From contig JANAVB010015600.1 in assembly GCA_029216955.1 (NCBI GenBank), forward strand, positions 28,702,499 to 28,766,498: a stretch of DNA of 64,000 bases, in the 5' to 3' direction. Shown here in pieces: positions 10,900 to 23,042 of the stretch. The position numbers and the translations under genes were made by a program. The notes beneath the pieces are model-generated. The model saw only the letters and a list, made by a program, of their open reading frames with translations. It did not search any database and was not told the DNA's origin. The DNA is from Iris pallida. Taxonomy: Eukaryota > Streptophyta > Magnoliopsida > Asparagales > Iridaceae. Within the stretch, counting starts at the first letter, position 1. The number at the start of each line of letters is the position of its first letter.

Positions 10900-11224
10900 A
10901 TAGTCTGGAGGTTGCCTGCAGCCTAGAGGAGACAGTAGAGGTTGCATAGATAGCTAAGGTTTTTGCTTATAGTTTATTTTCAGTCATCTTGAGTTGTATT
11001 TATGGATTACTGTATTTGAGTTTTGAGATGTATTCTAAGTTTATATCTTAGACACTTAGACTTCTATCTGTTGTATCTCTTTTCGATTTCATGTTTTATC
11101 TATCTTCCTTTATGCTCTACCTTAGATGTGATTGAGTTTACATTCGGCTATGTCACCCCCATTCGGGGAGTATAAACTGTTTAGTCTTATACTGTTAGAT
11201 GCATTGAGACCTAGGACAGCGTTC

Positions 11225-11245
11225 TACCGCCGACACTGCGGCGTA
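11225..11245 (+). promoter_or_regulatory. U5 stem-loop, LTR B 5' copy
   Basis: TACCGCCG and CGGCGTA pair (one bulged C) around ACACTG. The 3' copy is at 18006-18026. Confidence 0.55.
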
Positions 11246-11305
11246 GGATGGGCGTTGTTACGTTCTCGTGCCCTAACTCTAGGGTGCGGGTCGTGACACG
11301 TTTTT

Positions 11306-11325
11306 AGTGGTTGCCCATGCAGGTC
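11306..11325 (+). promoter_or_regulatory. Conserved post-LTR block of element B
   Basis: AGTGGTTGCCCATGCAGGTC, one base different from element A's block over this length. Confidence 0.5.
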
Positions 11326-11332
11326 AAGTTTA

Positions 11333-11364
11333 TGTAGTGGTATTCGAACTTGAGTACCACTACA
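11333..11364 (+). promoter_or_regulatory. Post-primer-site stem-loop of element B
   Basis: TGTAGTGGTA (11333-11342) pairs perfectly over ten positions with TACCACTACA (11355-11364) around a 12-base loop. Confidence 0.6.
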
Positions 11365-11775
11365 GCCTGCAGTAGGATTAGGATATATTTTGAAGGTACT
11401 CAATCACAGTTAGGAACCCTTGAGAGATTCCTGGGATGACCCTTGAGAATCTTATGTTAACTTCGATTTGAAAACTCTCTTTTTCCTTGATTGTTTTATC
11501 TTTATTTTCTGTTGTTGAATTTGATGGATTATTGTTGAATTTGGGTTTGTATTTATTGATTTTGATGGAAGATTGTTGAATTTTGAATCTTGATGATTAG
11601 CTGTAGCATCCGAGTTTGTATTTATATAGTTGAAGGATTTTGTTCATTTTTGAGTTTGATGTTCGTTGATAAATTTGATTTGATTTTTGGGTATTCATTG
11701 TTGATTTAATTTAATTTTTGGCAAGATGAAATTATATGGGCTAGGTCATCTATGTTATGGAATCTAGTCTTCTAT

Positions 11776-11970
11776 AGTCACATTAGCCAGCATGGTGGGG
11801 ACATATAGTCTGACTCTGGATATATTTCTCAGGTGTGGGAATTTAAGGTTTTTGCAGCCAAGCTAGCTGTACCGCAAAAATGTTAAATACCATGATTCTA
11901 GAGATATGTGCATAAGTCAAGGGCTCTGTGATTATCGTAGCCTTGCTTACTAGTATGACGAGGATTTAGA
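11776..11970 (+). repeat. Threefold GCAGCC-type leader motif, element B
   Basis: Related words at about 11777 (cattagccagcatggt), 11853 (gcagccaagctagctgtac) and 11937 (gtagccttgcttactagt) are spaced about 77-84 bases. Element H has the same threefold layout at 51652-51847. Both are followed by a TTATCAGAT word. Confidence 0.55.
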
Positions 11971-12499
11971 GTACCATGATTGTGGATAGACGCATATGAT
12001 TATCAGATTGTACCTTAAATATTTTCGAACATGTTTTCTCTACTTTGTTTAAGTCCTTCAAAAAAAAAGGAAATTATTAATTGTTTTGTTTTGTTTTGCT
12101 TCTCATTATTTAGCTTAGGAGTAACTTTAGCTATTTTATAAACCTTTGTGTAACTTCTTCTATGAATTTCTTCTTAATACAATGAATCGATGATTTTGCT
12201 AGACTTTACCTTGGATTTGATATCTTAACTCTGGATTTCAAAATGGTTCCTTCTTTTAAACAGATAAGCAAAATAGATTTTATCGTTATTCCCTTCTTGC
12301 TATTATTTTTGTATTAAATAATAATAAATTGTCTTGATTACACCAATCACCTGTTTTGCAATATTGGTAGGAATCTAATGTTGGTCTTGGTATAGAATCT
12401 GATTTTTATATTGGGACATGAGAATATATATATATATATATATGAATATATATAGTGGATACTTTCCTGACACTTATGCATGCTACACTTGATTTTCAC

Positions 12500-13170
12500 C
12501 TATCTAAATAAATATTAATATGTCGTTGATGTTAAATTTTCAAAACTCCGATATTTCTGGTTTTCTGCTTTTCCAGTTTAAATTCATAAGTTAAATATAA
12601 ATTTCATGTTATTAGTTATGTTTACATCACTGCACATGTATGTCATACCTAGAGTTTCATTTTTAAAAAAAAATTTTGTTGAGTTTTGTGTTTAATTTAT
12701 CAAATCTGAGACTATGTGCATATTAACCCTTAATACTGGATTTTAAATGTTAGTTCAAATTCTTGTTTTAAATGTAATATTTAGAGCTGTGTACATTGTT
12801 GTTGTAGGGATATAATGTTAGGTTTCATATTCTTACATGATAGGTTGTGATAAACATTGAGTTGGTTTTGATGTTCAAATTTCTCCAAAATCCTGAAAAC
12901 TGAATATATGTTAACATTTTCACATTGATTTCAAATGTTCAATTTCAGATTTAACATGTAATATTGAACTGTATGCGTAGATAAATGTATGGATAGTATG
13001 TTAGGGTTTCATTTCTATCATGTTAGGATGTATTGGGACCATTGAGATTGGTTGCGATGTTCAAAACCCTAAAATCTGAAACTGTGTTATGTTAATATTG
13101 CACTGGTTTAAATGTTAGCATCTTTTCGGATTTTGTATGTAAATGCTGAACTAAAACTGGGTTTAACCTT
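12500..13170 (+). repeat. Imperfect tandem repeats in element B internal domain
   Basis: Blocks around AAATGTTAG/AAATGTTC (12743, 12932, 13109), GATGTTCAAA and ATGTTAGGGTTTCAT recur in the same order at about 177-190 base spacing. There are three clear copies and a weaker fourth upstream. Divergence is high, so this is old satellite-like expansion. Confidence 0.6.
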
Positions 13171-14452
13171 TCAATACTAAGCTATAACCCTGTACAAGGA
13201 CACACACACCCTAACTTAGTATAAACTGTCATGTAACCTAACCCTTTTTCCCCTCTATGTTATGATTATATATCTAGATAGATATATATAGAGCTTAGGC
13301 ATACATGTTATAATATATAAATACATAACTAAGTCTCTACCTTTTTATATATATATATGGTTAGCCATGCAAGTTGTGATTAAATAGATTGTATATTGTA
13401 GATTGTTAACTCATATGCCATGATTAGTGTAACTTGATAGTTATTGTTTGAAATCCAAATCCTCATATACACTTTCATGTATATTCACGTACACACACGC
13501 CTACTATCTAACCATATGAACACGTCCCCATACACACAGTGCTAGCTTTTTCCTCTCTAACGCTCTCTATATATATATTGTGATTGGATTTTAATGCAAG
13601 TGATTTTCAATTCCTTAATTTTTGAATTTGATTTTCTGTACCTTTTTTTTAAATAATTGGTAGTTGCCTTTATTTTATTTTGATAATGACCAATTTTTAT
13701 ATAGGATGGTAGACAGCCCTACAACCTTGATGATTGTTGTTCCCTTACCTTCCCAATTAAGACACCCTAGATTGTTTATGTGTTGATACCATAGTACTGT
13801 TTTGACCTAGAATGACCAGTGAACCTAGGTGAGACTTCCAACTGCTACGGTATGCCCTGACTTTGTATACTATTCCTTCAAATTGCATGATTTAGATAAA
13901 AAAAATTTAGACCTTAATTGTTGGAAAATAGGGACGTCACTCCATTAGTATCAGTTGTAGATATATATGGGTTAGTCCTTGATGTGGGGATGTGTGTCTA
14001 TAAACATATAGCTTAGGAGATTTAGGAGAGATTATAGTATCAGCCTTGATAGGATGTACTAGTCTTTTGGTGAGTATAAATGTGTTATGAGAGATAGGGG
14101 CCTATATGTCTTAGTAATTCATCATTCCTATGGTAATAGAATGTATTAATAGATGGTTAATAGGAAGATAATAGTTTGAGCATACCTATAGCCTATGATC
14201 ATTTCCTTTTCATCCTTAGTTAAGACCATTTTAAAATAGGTCCAGTCCCTTGGATATAGGTTCCAGTCCATATTTTATTGAAGTTCCATTACCGCCGTAC
14301 AGCAGAGCAGTATTGGAGGTATTCCTAGATTGACACTATTTAGACGTCCGTTTATTATTCCAGTGTTAGGAAGTGTTACCTTAGATATTGGGTAGGTTAG
14401 AGGCTCTAGAAGGAGTACTATCGATCTTAAATTTCGAGGACGAAATTTTTCT

Positions 14453-14466
14453 AAGGTGGGTAGAGT
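14453..14466 (+). promoter_or_regulatory. Polypurine tract of element B
   Basis: AAGGTGGGTAGAG directly before the 3' LTR, preceded by CGAGGACGAAATTTTT as in A and H. It would prime second-strand DNA synthesis. Confidence 0.8.
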
Positions 14467-17400
14467 TGTAGCACCCAGTTTTCCAAATGAGGGTAATTTT
14501 GAAATTTCGTGTTTATAATTATTTTAATAATGATATTTAATTCATGATATGATTTTTGGTGATTTTAAATCATTTTAAAATTATTTAAATCAATGACTTG
14601 TGGTTTTGACGTTTTGCTAGTGAAACCCTAGAGACTGTTTGACCTAGAGCCTAACCATGTGATTATGATATTTTAATGTCATTTTTGGCCTAAGGATATT
14701 TTTTTGCATTTGACCTCTTTGAATTATTTTGCTATTATTTTATTATTTATGATATTGTTTTGGGATTATTTGAGTCGGGTTCGAATTTTATCTCAATCTG
14801 ACTTGTAACGGGGACCCGGGAGTAGTTTGACTCTAGTGGGACCCACACACTAGTTAGGCATGGCCCACATGATATTAATTTTAGTCCACATGATATAAAT
14901 ATTTTAGTTAGAGGTTAGACTAATTATTATGGATAAGGTTAGTGTGATTAGAGACTTTAGAATGACTAATTTAGCCCCAACCAATTAGCCCTTTCCTAAT
15001 ACTCATAGAATAGGTTAGTAGGGGCTTTTGGACTTTTCCTAATAGGACAAAACCACCTTTATGGCCAGCCACAATAAGGATAGGGTTGAGCCTCCCATTT
15101 GTCATTATCCATCTATTTTTCTTTCTCTTGTTCTTCCCCAAATTCCTAGAGAGCAATCCCTAGCAATTTCTTCACCAAATCCTTCCATTTCACCACCAAA
15201 TCTTCTTCTTTCCTTCTCCATTCTAGCCAAGGAGGAAGCTACCCAAGTTTGGGAGGATTCGGAGCTCGTTCGTGTCCTTTTGGAATCTCTACGTGTCGGT
15301 GTCGCTCCGGGATGGTTTTTCTTCGATTTGATCTACCGGGAGGTATAAATCCCTTCTCCTTTTCATTTCCTCATGCATATAGGTCTATTTTGAACCCATA
15401 GGAATGACCCCCATGATTGTATCTCCATTTGTGTCCATTTTGTGTCCATTTGGAGGTCATAGGAGTGTCCTTTGTGTTGTGGATGTGTTCATGTTACATA
15501 TATAGATTTATATATATATTGTAATGAGAGTGTATCTATATTTATATATGTAATAAATGGTTCATGATGATTATATAATCAAGTTTGTGAGTGTGGTTCC
15601 TCATATTATTATTGCTATTATTGTTGTGGATAATTAGGATATATATTGTGTATTCTTTTGGCTCAAACTACCCAAATTCGTCATGATTTTTATCCACGTT
15701 TTTAATTTCAGCCCTAACTTAGAAATGTCATAACTTCTAGCTCAAAGCTCGGTTTAATCTCCTATTTTTTTAAAAGAAGCGTATTGAAGTTAGCTTTCCA
15801 AAAACATGTATTAATAGGCCTAATTCTTTCTGTAACTTTTTGGAGATTTATTTGAGTGTCAGCTGTATGAAAGATAAACGCGTTCTCGGTGTTTTCGCGA
15901 TTTCGGGAGTTTTCGGAAACGAAAACGCGATCCGTTTGAAGTTTCAGAAAACTAACACATAGATCTATAACATACTTTAATCCTAGATTTTAATTCATAC
16001 TGAGATGGTACAGTATTGATTATTAGTAGGAGTTACTATTCGATATATGCATTTTGTGCACCCTTGTGTGTAATATAATGTTCTATTTGATTTTAACCCA
16101 TGTTAATGTATATATATTATGTAATTAAATAGAGAATGCAAGCATGAGTAAATGTTTAAATAAATAATGTATGAGGTGTAAGTATCCTATCTAATATAAG
16201 CATGTATAAGTATGGCTTGTAATGAATATGTAGGTTCCATAGTATGTAATGTATGGTGCATATAGTGGTACAAAAAGAATAAATGAATGCAAGCATGAAT
16301 GTAATGTAATAATAGATATAATGTATGCAATATACAAGTTAATGAGATATAATGTTCTATGTTAACACAAATCCTATATTACCTCATGTACCCCTTATAC
16401 TATGTTGACACTATCACACTTGACACTTTGTTCACTTACACTTTGACACTCTTTGATATGTATACACTATGTATGCCCATTTAACCCTCACTTGCCCCTT
16501 TGCGATGTTCACATACACACACATAACCTCTTACATAAGTATTTATGAATACAGTTAACTTAGCTATGTATGTATATTATATATATGTTAGCATATTGTG
16601 TTGTAATATATAAGTTTATATAACCATTTGAAATGCCATGATTATAGACCTAATGTTGAATACCAATATATGTATGTGTATATATGTGTAGGCATATATA
16701 GCTTAAAGTAATAGATTACCTAGTGTATATCCAATGTGAATTCTTGCCTATTTGAGTATTGAATAATTGTATGCTATATAGAGTTGGGTGTATATTGGCT
16801 TGTATAGCCTTGTATTGATGTGTGCTTGCTAGGATAGTCTTGGTTAGGCCTAGTAAGACTTGCTGGGTTAGGACATGACCTAGTTTGACCTAGTTTGACT
16901 AGTGCAGTTGACCAGAGTTGACTAAGGGTTGACTTTGGCCTAGTTTGACCTAGATTCATGTAGAATGTATTGTAGTCCTTTATATTACCCTTCTAGACAT
17001 GTCGTGACTTGTGCTGTTCTAATTAGGAGCCAGACACCTCTCCTCGGACAATATCTTTACCTTGGACATTCAGATATCAGGCGAGTACATTCTCTGATCA
17101 TTTCATATCTTGTTTAGGATTATATTCCTGCTTTAGATTACTTTACATGATGCTGACATATTGGAAACACGGATTAGTACTATATGGATCTGGTTGTGCG
17201 ATGTTATCCCCTTAGCGGATACATCGGGTATTCGTGTTCATGTACTTTATCGGAAACATCGTGTACTCCTTGTATTTGTTATATTCGTGTACGAAACGTG
17301 TGAATCGTGTATAATCATGTTTTCACATGACCTTCGTGTACAATAACATAACGTAGCTGGATCCTTGTGTATTGATTGGGGCGGGGGAGTAGAAGTGGTT

Positions 17401-18079
17401 ATGTATTCAATCCAGTAGATTACTCGTGTACAAACCTCTGTAGATTACTCGTGTATAACATCATGCCGTCTACATAACCATCTTGTGCTCTGAATCACTA
17501 GCACTGTTAGTTCTCTATATATTGTAGCTATTTACTTACAGTCTCTCTCTTTTATCATATTATTCTTCAGATCCTGTATCTTACTCTCTAGCATGTTTAT
17601 ATTTCCTAACCGGTTATGATTTTGTTGAGATGTACTGTACTCGCTCCTGTCCTGACTGGACCTGTTGATAAATTTTACAGATAGCCTGGAGGTTGCCTGC
17701 AGCCTAGAGGAGACAGTAGAGGTTGCATAGATAGCTAAGGTTTTTGCTTATAGTTTATTTTCAGTCATCTTGAGTTGTATTTATGGATTACTGTATTTGA
17801 GTTTTGAGATGTATTCTGAGTTTGTATCTTAGACACTTAGACTTCTATCTGTTGTATCTCTTTTCGATTTCATGTTTTATCTATCTTTCTTTATGCTCTA
17901 CCTTAGATGTGATTGAGTTTACATTCGGCTATGTCACCCCCATTCGGGGAGTATAAACTGTTTAGTCTTATACTGTTAGATGCATTGAGACCTAGGACAG
18001 CGTTCTACCGTCGACACTGCGGCGTAGGCTGGGCGTTGTTACGTTCTCGTGCCCTAACTCTAGGGTACGGGTCGTGACA
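14467..18079 (+). repeat. Element B 3' LTR
   Basis: Matches 7688-11298 throughout, with scattered substitutions and a shorter TA run near 15510. Ends GTCGTGACA, then CTTTT and the continuation of element A's RT. Confidence 0.93.
18006..18026 (+). promoter_or_regulatory. U5 stem-loop, LTR B 3' copy
   Basis: Same hairpin as 11225-11245 with one substitution in the left arm; followed by GGCTGGG. Confidence 0.55.
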
Positions 18080-18772
18080 CTTTTCGTGCCCAAGAAGGAT
18101 GGGACGATGAGGATGTGCATTGACTATCGTGCACTCAATAATATCATCATCAAGAATAGATATCCTTTGCCGCGGATTGATGAGCTGTTTGACCAGCTTA
18201 GTGGAGCGAAGGTCTTTTCCAAGATTGACCTCCGGTCGGGATATCATCAGATGAAGGTTCGGGAGCAGGATATTCCGAAGACAGCCTTCAACACCCGATA
18301 CGGCCAGTATGAGTTTCTAGTGATGCCGTTCGATCTCACCAATGCCTTCGTAGTGTTTATGAACTTGATGAATAAAGTTTTTCATAAGTATTTAGACAAG
18401 TTTGTCGTAGTCTTCATTGACGACATCTTGATCTATTCGAAGACCGAGGAGGAGCATGTAGAGCACCTGCGGATTGTGTTGGAGATTCTGTGGAAGGAGA
18501 AGCTGTATGGGAAACTCTCAAAATGTGAGTTTTTCTTGGACAGAGTGGAGTTTCTAGGGCATGTGGTGACTGGAGAGGGGATTTCTGTGGATCCCAAGAA
18601 GATTGAAGCAGTAGAAGCATGGGCACCTCCCAAGTCAGTAGCAGAGATTCGTAGTTTCCTGGGTCTAGCAGGATACTACAGGAAGTTCGTGAAGGACTTC
18701 GCCAGGATAGCAGAGCCTATGACGAAGCTTACGCGAAAGGACGAGGAGTTCATCTGGAGCGACGCCTGCCAG
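18080..18772 (+). pseudogene. Reverse transcriptase, C-terminal part (element A)
   Basis: Continues RT after the B insertion. Visible blocks are [45 protein letters not shown], the catalytic [26 protein letters not shown] and [14 protein letters not shown]. Both catalytic aspartates of the FIDD motif are present. One block reads [13 protein letters not shown] where the family has MPFGLTNAP.VFM, so two conserved residues have changed. The frame ends at the RT-RNase H boundary (SDACQ, about 18770), where a deletion joins it to integrase. Confidence 0.93.
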
Positions 18773-19413
18773 TTAGCATCGTTTCAGATAGAGACAGACG
18801 CTTCATATCGTACTTCTGGAGGAGTCTACAGCAGAGCTTGGGATCACAGTTGAAGTTCAGCACCGCCTATCATCCAAAGACGGACGGGCAGTCTGAGAGG
18901 ACCATTCAGACCTTGGAGGACATGCTACGGGTTTGTGCACTCGACTTCGGCGGTTCGTGGGAGGACCATTTGTATTTAATAGAGTTTGCCTATAACAACA
19001 GTTATCAGGCCAGCATCGAGATGACTCCATTCGAGGCGCTGTATGGACGGAGATGTCGTACGCCGTTATCTTGGGACGACGTTGGTGAGAGAGCGTTACT
19101 TGGGCCAGAGATGGTGGTAGACTCAGCTGAGAAAGTCAGACTGATACGGAAGCGTATCAGAGTTACACAGGATCGGCAGAAGTACTGGGCAGACAGCAGC
19201 AGACGGCCACTTGAGTTTGCAGTAGGAGACAGAGTGTTCCTGAAGATCTCACCAACTAGGGGCGTCATCAGATTCGGCAGAGGCGGGAAGCTCAGTCCGA
19301 GATTCATCGAACCCTTCGACGTGACGGCGCGGATTGGCGAGGTAGCTTATCGTTTAGCACTTCCATCTAGCTTGGAGGGAGTATACGATGTCTTCCATGT
19401 ATCTCAGCTTTGA
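18773..19413 (+). pseudogene. Integrase C-terminal fragment (element A)
   Basis: Begins in a new frame at IVSDRD, the second catalytic aspartate block of the DDE core, then [30 protein letters not shown] (third catalytic acid region), FAYNNSYQASI, PFEALYGRRCRTPL and the GKLSPR...VAYRLALP...FHVSQL tail. RNase H, the integrase zinc finger and the first part of the core are missing. TGA at 19411-19413 stops the frame just after VSQL, where CGA would fit the family. This is a deletion derivative and cannot encode an active integrase. Confidence 0.92.
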
Positions 19414-19641
19414 CGCTACATTCCAGACCCGAGCCACGTGGTGGACTATTCTGAGCTGGAGGTGGGCCCGAGATTGACTTATGAGGAGCAGCCAGTAGAG
19501 ATCCTCGATCGGAGGGAGAAGCGCCTGCGCAACCCGACTATTCCTCTCGTTCGCGTCATGTGGAGACACCACTCTCCGGAAGAGTCCACATGGGAGCGCG
19601 AAGACGAGATGCGGGAGCGCTATCCCACTTTGTTTGTTTGA
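19414..19641 (+). pseudogene. Chromodomain-type C-terminus of integrase (element A)
   Basis: In frame after the stop: YIPDPSHVVDYSELEV, LTYEEQPVEILDRREKRLRN, then PLVRVMWRHHSPEESTWERE and MRERYPTLF, ending at TGA about 19641. This is the integrase C-terminal module of plant chromoviruses of the Tekay/Del group. In related elements it is thought to guide integration into heterochromatin. Confidence 0.88.
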
Positions 19642-19757
19642 TTGATTGTATTACTGTTTTTGTGGAATTTTAAATCAATAAATAACTGGTGTTTGGATCT
19701 TTTGTGAATTGCTGAGTTTTGGTTTTGGTCCTTTAAATTTCGAGGACGAAATTTTTT

Positions 19758-19771
19758 AAGGGGGGGAGATT
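19758..19771 (+). promoter_or_regulatory. Polypurine tract of element A
   Basis: AAGGGGGGGAGA directly before the 3' LTR, preceded by CGAGGACGAAATTTTTT. Confidence 0.85.
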
Positions 19772-22700
19772 TGTAACTCCACTTCCCAGTTTTTTTAAAT
19801 AAAATAAATTCATTTTCTATAAAAAATATACTTGTTATTAATTTTAATTTATAATTTGGAAATATATTGAATGAATTATTTTTGGACAATTTTTCAAATT
19901 GGAAGTTGTTGTAACAACTTTTATATCATTTTTTCTTATTTTAAAAACTGTTTTTAAATATATTATGAAATTATGAAAAGGAAGAGGGTTTATTTGAAAA
20001 AATTTCTATTAATAAGGGTGCGGGTTAAATACTGAAAAGGGGCAGGGTGAATTTACTTAATTGTCGAGAGCGGGGGGGTTATTTGCAAATGTTCCATAAT
20101 TTTCGTGTTATAACGTCGGTTCGAGAGAGAGAAAGAGCAGCACTCATTTCTCTCTCTGACTCATCGGTTCCTCCACCAGTTTCTCGAGTCTTTCGCCGTT
20201 CTCGAGTGTTCTCCGCCGACCCTTGGTTTCCCCAGTCCCGTCGACGACTTCGATGATGATGGCAACCATGACGGCGACCTTGATGGTGGTGACGACTTGA
20301 GCGGAGCGGCGACCCCGTCCTGACGAGGCGACTTCGACCCTGTTGAAGCCGACGACTCCGATGATGATGGCGATGGCGATGGCGATGAAGACGACGGCCA
20401 TGTCTAGGCGAGTCTCTCTCGACGCCTAGGCGCTGCTTCGACCGAGCCTTCTTTTCCAGATCTGACTCTTCTCTTCTTCTCTGACGAGCTTTTGAGGCTT
20501 CGACTTCTTTGAGGGTAAACCCTAGCCTTCTGTCTGTAGATCTAGGTCAGATCTCTAGATCTGACCGTTGCCTTTCCACTTTACAAAGATCTATGATGAG
20601 ATCTCGAGGAGATCTCTGAGATCCGCAGATCTGTGATGAACTTGAATAAATTTCGAGGATTATTCTGACTCTGTGTTGATCTCGAAAAGATTTCTGAGAT
20701 CTTTAAGATCTGTGATGAAATCTTTGTAGATCGTTGCATGCTTATTTAGATCTATGATGTTCTTCTAAGTTATAACTAGATCTTGTCGATTCTGTTAATG
20801 TTATGTATGTGTGGGGGATTTATGGATATGCTATGGTTCGGTAGTTGATCTCTGATTTTGAAGATCTATACTAGATCTAATGATTTGTCAGGATCTCGAA
20901 GTTGTTCTACTTCCTTATAGATCTGTGACAGATCCGTAGATCTGAGCATTTTCTTTTGTGATCATTTGAGATCTGTTATTATGCATGCAGAATATATTTA
21001 GATCTATGGGTTTAAAACTCAGATCTGAGAAATCGAGACAAGTTCTTCATAAGACTTGTAGATCTGAGAATTTGGGTTCATTTCTAAGAACTGAGATCTT
21101 GTGTCCTGACACTCTTATGTCAGACACTGCATGCATGATTATATTATTTTCTTCTGTGATGGAAGTTGTTTACTCTTAGTAACTCTGGTTTCTTTTTGTT
21201 CGAGCTACTCTGGTGTTCGTGTCGGTTTGGACTTGGTGTCGTGTCCGGATTGGACGGTTGGATTATTGACTACTGCTTGGTGTACCTGCTGTTGAACTTG
21301 ATGCTTGTACCTACTGTTGTACCCGTGTCGTACCTGCTGTTGTATCTGACGTGCGTGTCGGATACGAAGGAGATGACCTGTGACGTGTGTACCTGCTGTG
21401 CTGTTGGACTGTTGATGGGCTGACCTTGGGTTGGACTTGAGTTGGGCTAGCTGTTGGATTCAATTGTTTTATTCATTATCAAATTTGAATTTTAGTTGTA
21501 ATTATGGAGTGGGCTGGATCAGCCCACTGGCTGTAATATTTTGTATATGTTTTGTGTGTGTGGGCTGGCCATAGGGATTTAGTGTTGGGCCAGTTTGAGT
21601 TAGTTCTGTGCTGGGCTTATGGTAGTTGGAACTATAGTGTTTTGGACCGAGTTGGGTTGTTGGGCCAGAATTTGGGCCAGTACCTTGGTTGGACTATAGC
21701 AGTATATTTATAATTTAATTTAAATAAATCTTCTTTTGTTTACTTTCAGTTTAAAACTTTGCAATTAGATTTCAGAAGTTGAGCTCTTTATTTTAAAAAG
21801 GTTTTTACTAAATTCTGGTAATTAACCCATAACCAAAACTGTCTTTCCAATGAAAGACAGCCTTTTTGATTAAACAGTTAATTATTAAAACTGGAATTAT
21901 TCTTCTTAACTAGTTAACTTGCTAGATACTTCCTGCAATTGCAGTTGGATTCATTAGACATTTAGTTCATTAGTAAATATAATAGATAGTAATATTTTAG
22001 AATTGATAGTTTAGATCTTAACCAACTTGTAATCATTATTAACAGGAGATCATCTAGCTCTTTTACCTACTCGTACTTTCCTAGAGCAAGGCAAGTACAT
22101 TCTATGGTTTTGATCAGTACATTTTCTTGTTCTTTATTGCTGACACACTGCGACACGTTCATGATCTTTTCTGGCTTGTTCTTTCATGATCTTACTTGTA
22201 TCTTGGGGTGGGGAAATACTCTAGATATGTGACTAAACCCGGATACTTACTCATGATCTTTAGCTTAGGCCTCGCACAGTGCACGCGAGTCCTAAGCCGT
22301 ACCATATATGATCTTTCAGGATCTTTTCATGCTCTTTCATGGTCTTACACAAGCCGATCACATATCATAGAAGTATTTCAAATTTATAACACATGTTCAG
22401 GATTTTGTTCTTACATTAGTTTCCTATGATCCTGATCTTGATTTTAGCTATAGTCGTGATCTTTCCTATATCTTTATATAGTCGTGATCTTTCATGTATC
22501 TTTATAGCAGTAGTTTATGTTCTTCCTTTTCTTTACATATCTTGTTCTTCTTATTCTTTCAGCATTTACTTTCCATATCATGATGTTATTGTTCATTACC
22601 TAGAACTGTACTTTGCTCTGCTCCTGAATAGGATATGTTGCAGGTGAGATGGAGGCCTTGTGCGACACTTACTATGGTCAGGATATTGCTTTTCCTGCTG

Positions 22701-22996
22701 AGCCAGCTGGAGCTGCTTGTGACCTAGAGGCTGCAGAAGCCTAGTGTTTCTTTAGTATTTCCTATTATCTTTCCATGTATTGAGACTAGTAGACTCTTTT
22801 CATTAGTTTGAATGTAATAATTCAGATATTGTACTTTACTCTGGTTGGGATACATTTATATAGATGCTGTGATTTCATTCATGTTCATATTATCTGGTTA
22901 GTTTCCCTAGAATGGTACAGCTTACTTTGTTGTGTCTAACAACAAAGGCTGGGCATGTTCGACTCGTATCCGGTTATTCGGGAGCGGGTCGTGACA
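19772..22996 (+). repeat. Element A 3' LTR
   Basis: Begins TGTAACTCCAC and ends GTCGTGACA, followed by the TSD CACCC. It matches 2284-5520 with scattered substitutions and one short indel near 21510. Its donor-like site is at 22089-22096 and its acceptor-like site ends at 22643. Confidence 0.93.
22925..22947 (+). promoter_or_regulatory. U5 stem-loop, LTR A 3' copy
   Basis: Identical to the 5450 hairpin: CTTTGTTGT/ACAACAAAG. Confidence 0.6.
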
Positions 22997-23034
22997 CACC
23001 CGAGCAGAACAGAACCCGACCCCCCTCGGCCGCT

Positions 23035-23042
23035 TATATAGA
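23035..23042 (+). promoter_or_regulatory. TATA box of family C LTR
   Basis: TATATAGA, conserved at 38379-38386 in the other C LTR. Element A's 3' end lies only about 38 bases upstream. Confidence 0.65.

Larger units (their letters stand above)
7688..11298 (+). repeat. Element B 5' LTR
   Basis: It starts TGTAGCACCCAG and ends GTCGTGACA, aligned end to end with 14467-18079. It carries an AGGCGAGTACAT donor-like site, a CGTGTA motif array and a U5 stem-loop. A 95-codon frame near 8283-8570 is present in both LTRs but resembles no family, so I treat it as leader sequence. Confidence 0.93.
11299..14466 (+). mobile_element. Non-coding internal domain of element B
   Basis: No frame has gag or pol similarity. 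It contains the conserved post-LTR block, a stem-loop, a threefold GCAGCC-type motif (11776-11970), satellite-like repeats of about 180-190 bases (about 12500-13170) and a polypurine tract. The remainder is AT-rich with nothing else recognisable. Confidence 0.85.
7688..18079 (+). mobile_element. Element B: coding-less LARD-like LTR retrotransposon inside RT of A
   Basis: Two near-identical LTRs (3611 and 3613 bases) begin TGTAGCACCC, end GTCGTGACA and are flanked by CTTTT. The 3168-base internal domain has no gag or pol. Long LTRs around a kilobase-scale non-coding core fit large retrotransposon derivatives (LARDs). It keeps the post-LTR block, the following hairpin and a polypurine tract like those of element A, so trans-mobilisation by an A-like element is a reasonable inference. 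Confidence 0.93.
2284..22996 (+). mobile_element. Element A: Tekay/Del-like Ty3/gypsy chromovirus, nested and decayed
   Basis: The two LTRs (2284-5520 and 19772-22996, about 3.23 kb each) are nearly identical by eye and are flanked by the 5-base TSD CACCC (2279-2283 and 22997-23001). The homologous empty site is visible at 38340-38344 in the other C LTR. The internal part has gag, CCHC knuckle, protease, RT, an integrase fragment and a C-terminal chromodomain in the order of plant Ty3/gypsy chromoviruses. Long LTRs and the PEE(S/A)TWERE..MRERYP tail fit Tekay/Del. It cannot move on its own: five in-frame stops in gag-pro, a deletion of RNase H and most of integrase, a stop before the chromodomain, and element B inside RT. 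Confidence 0.93.
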
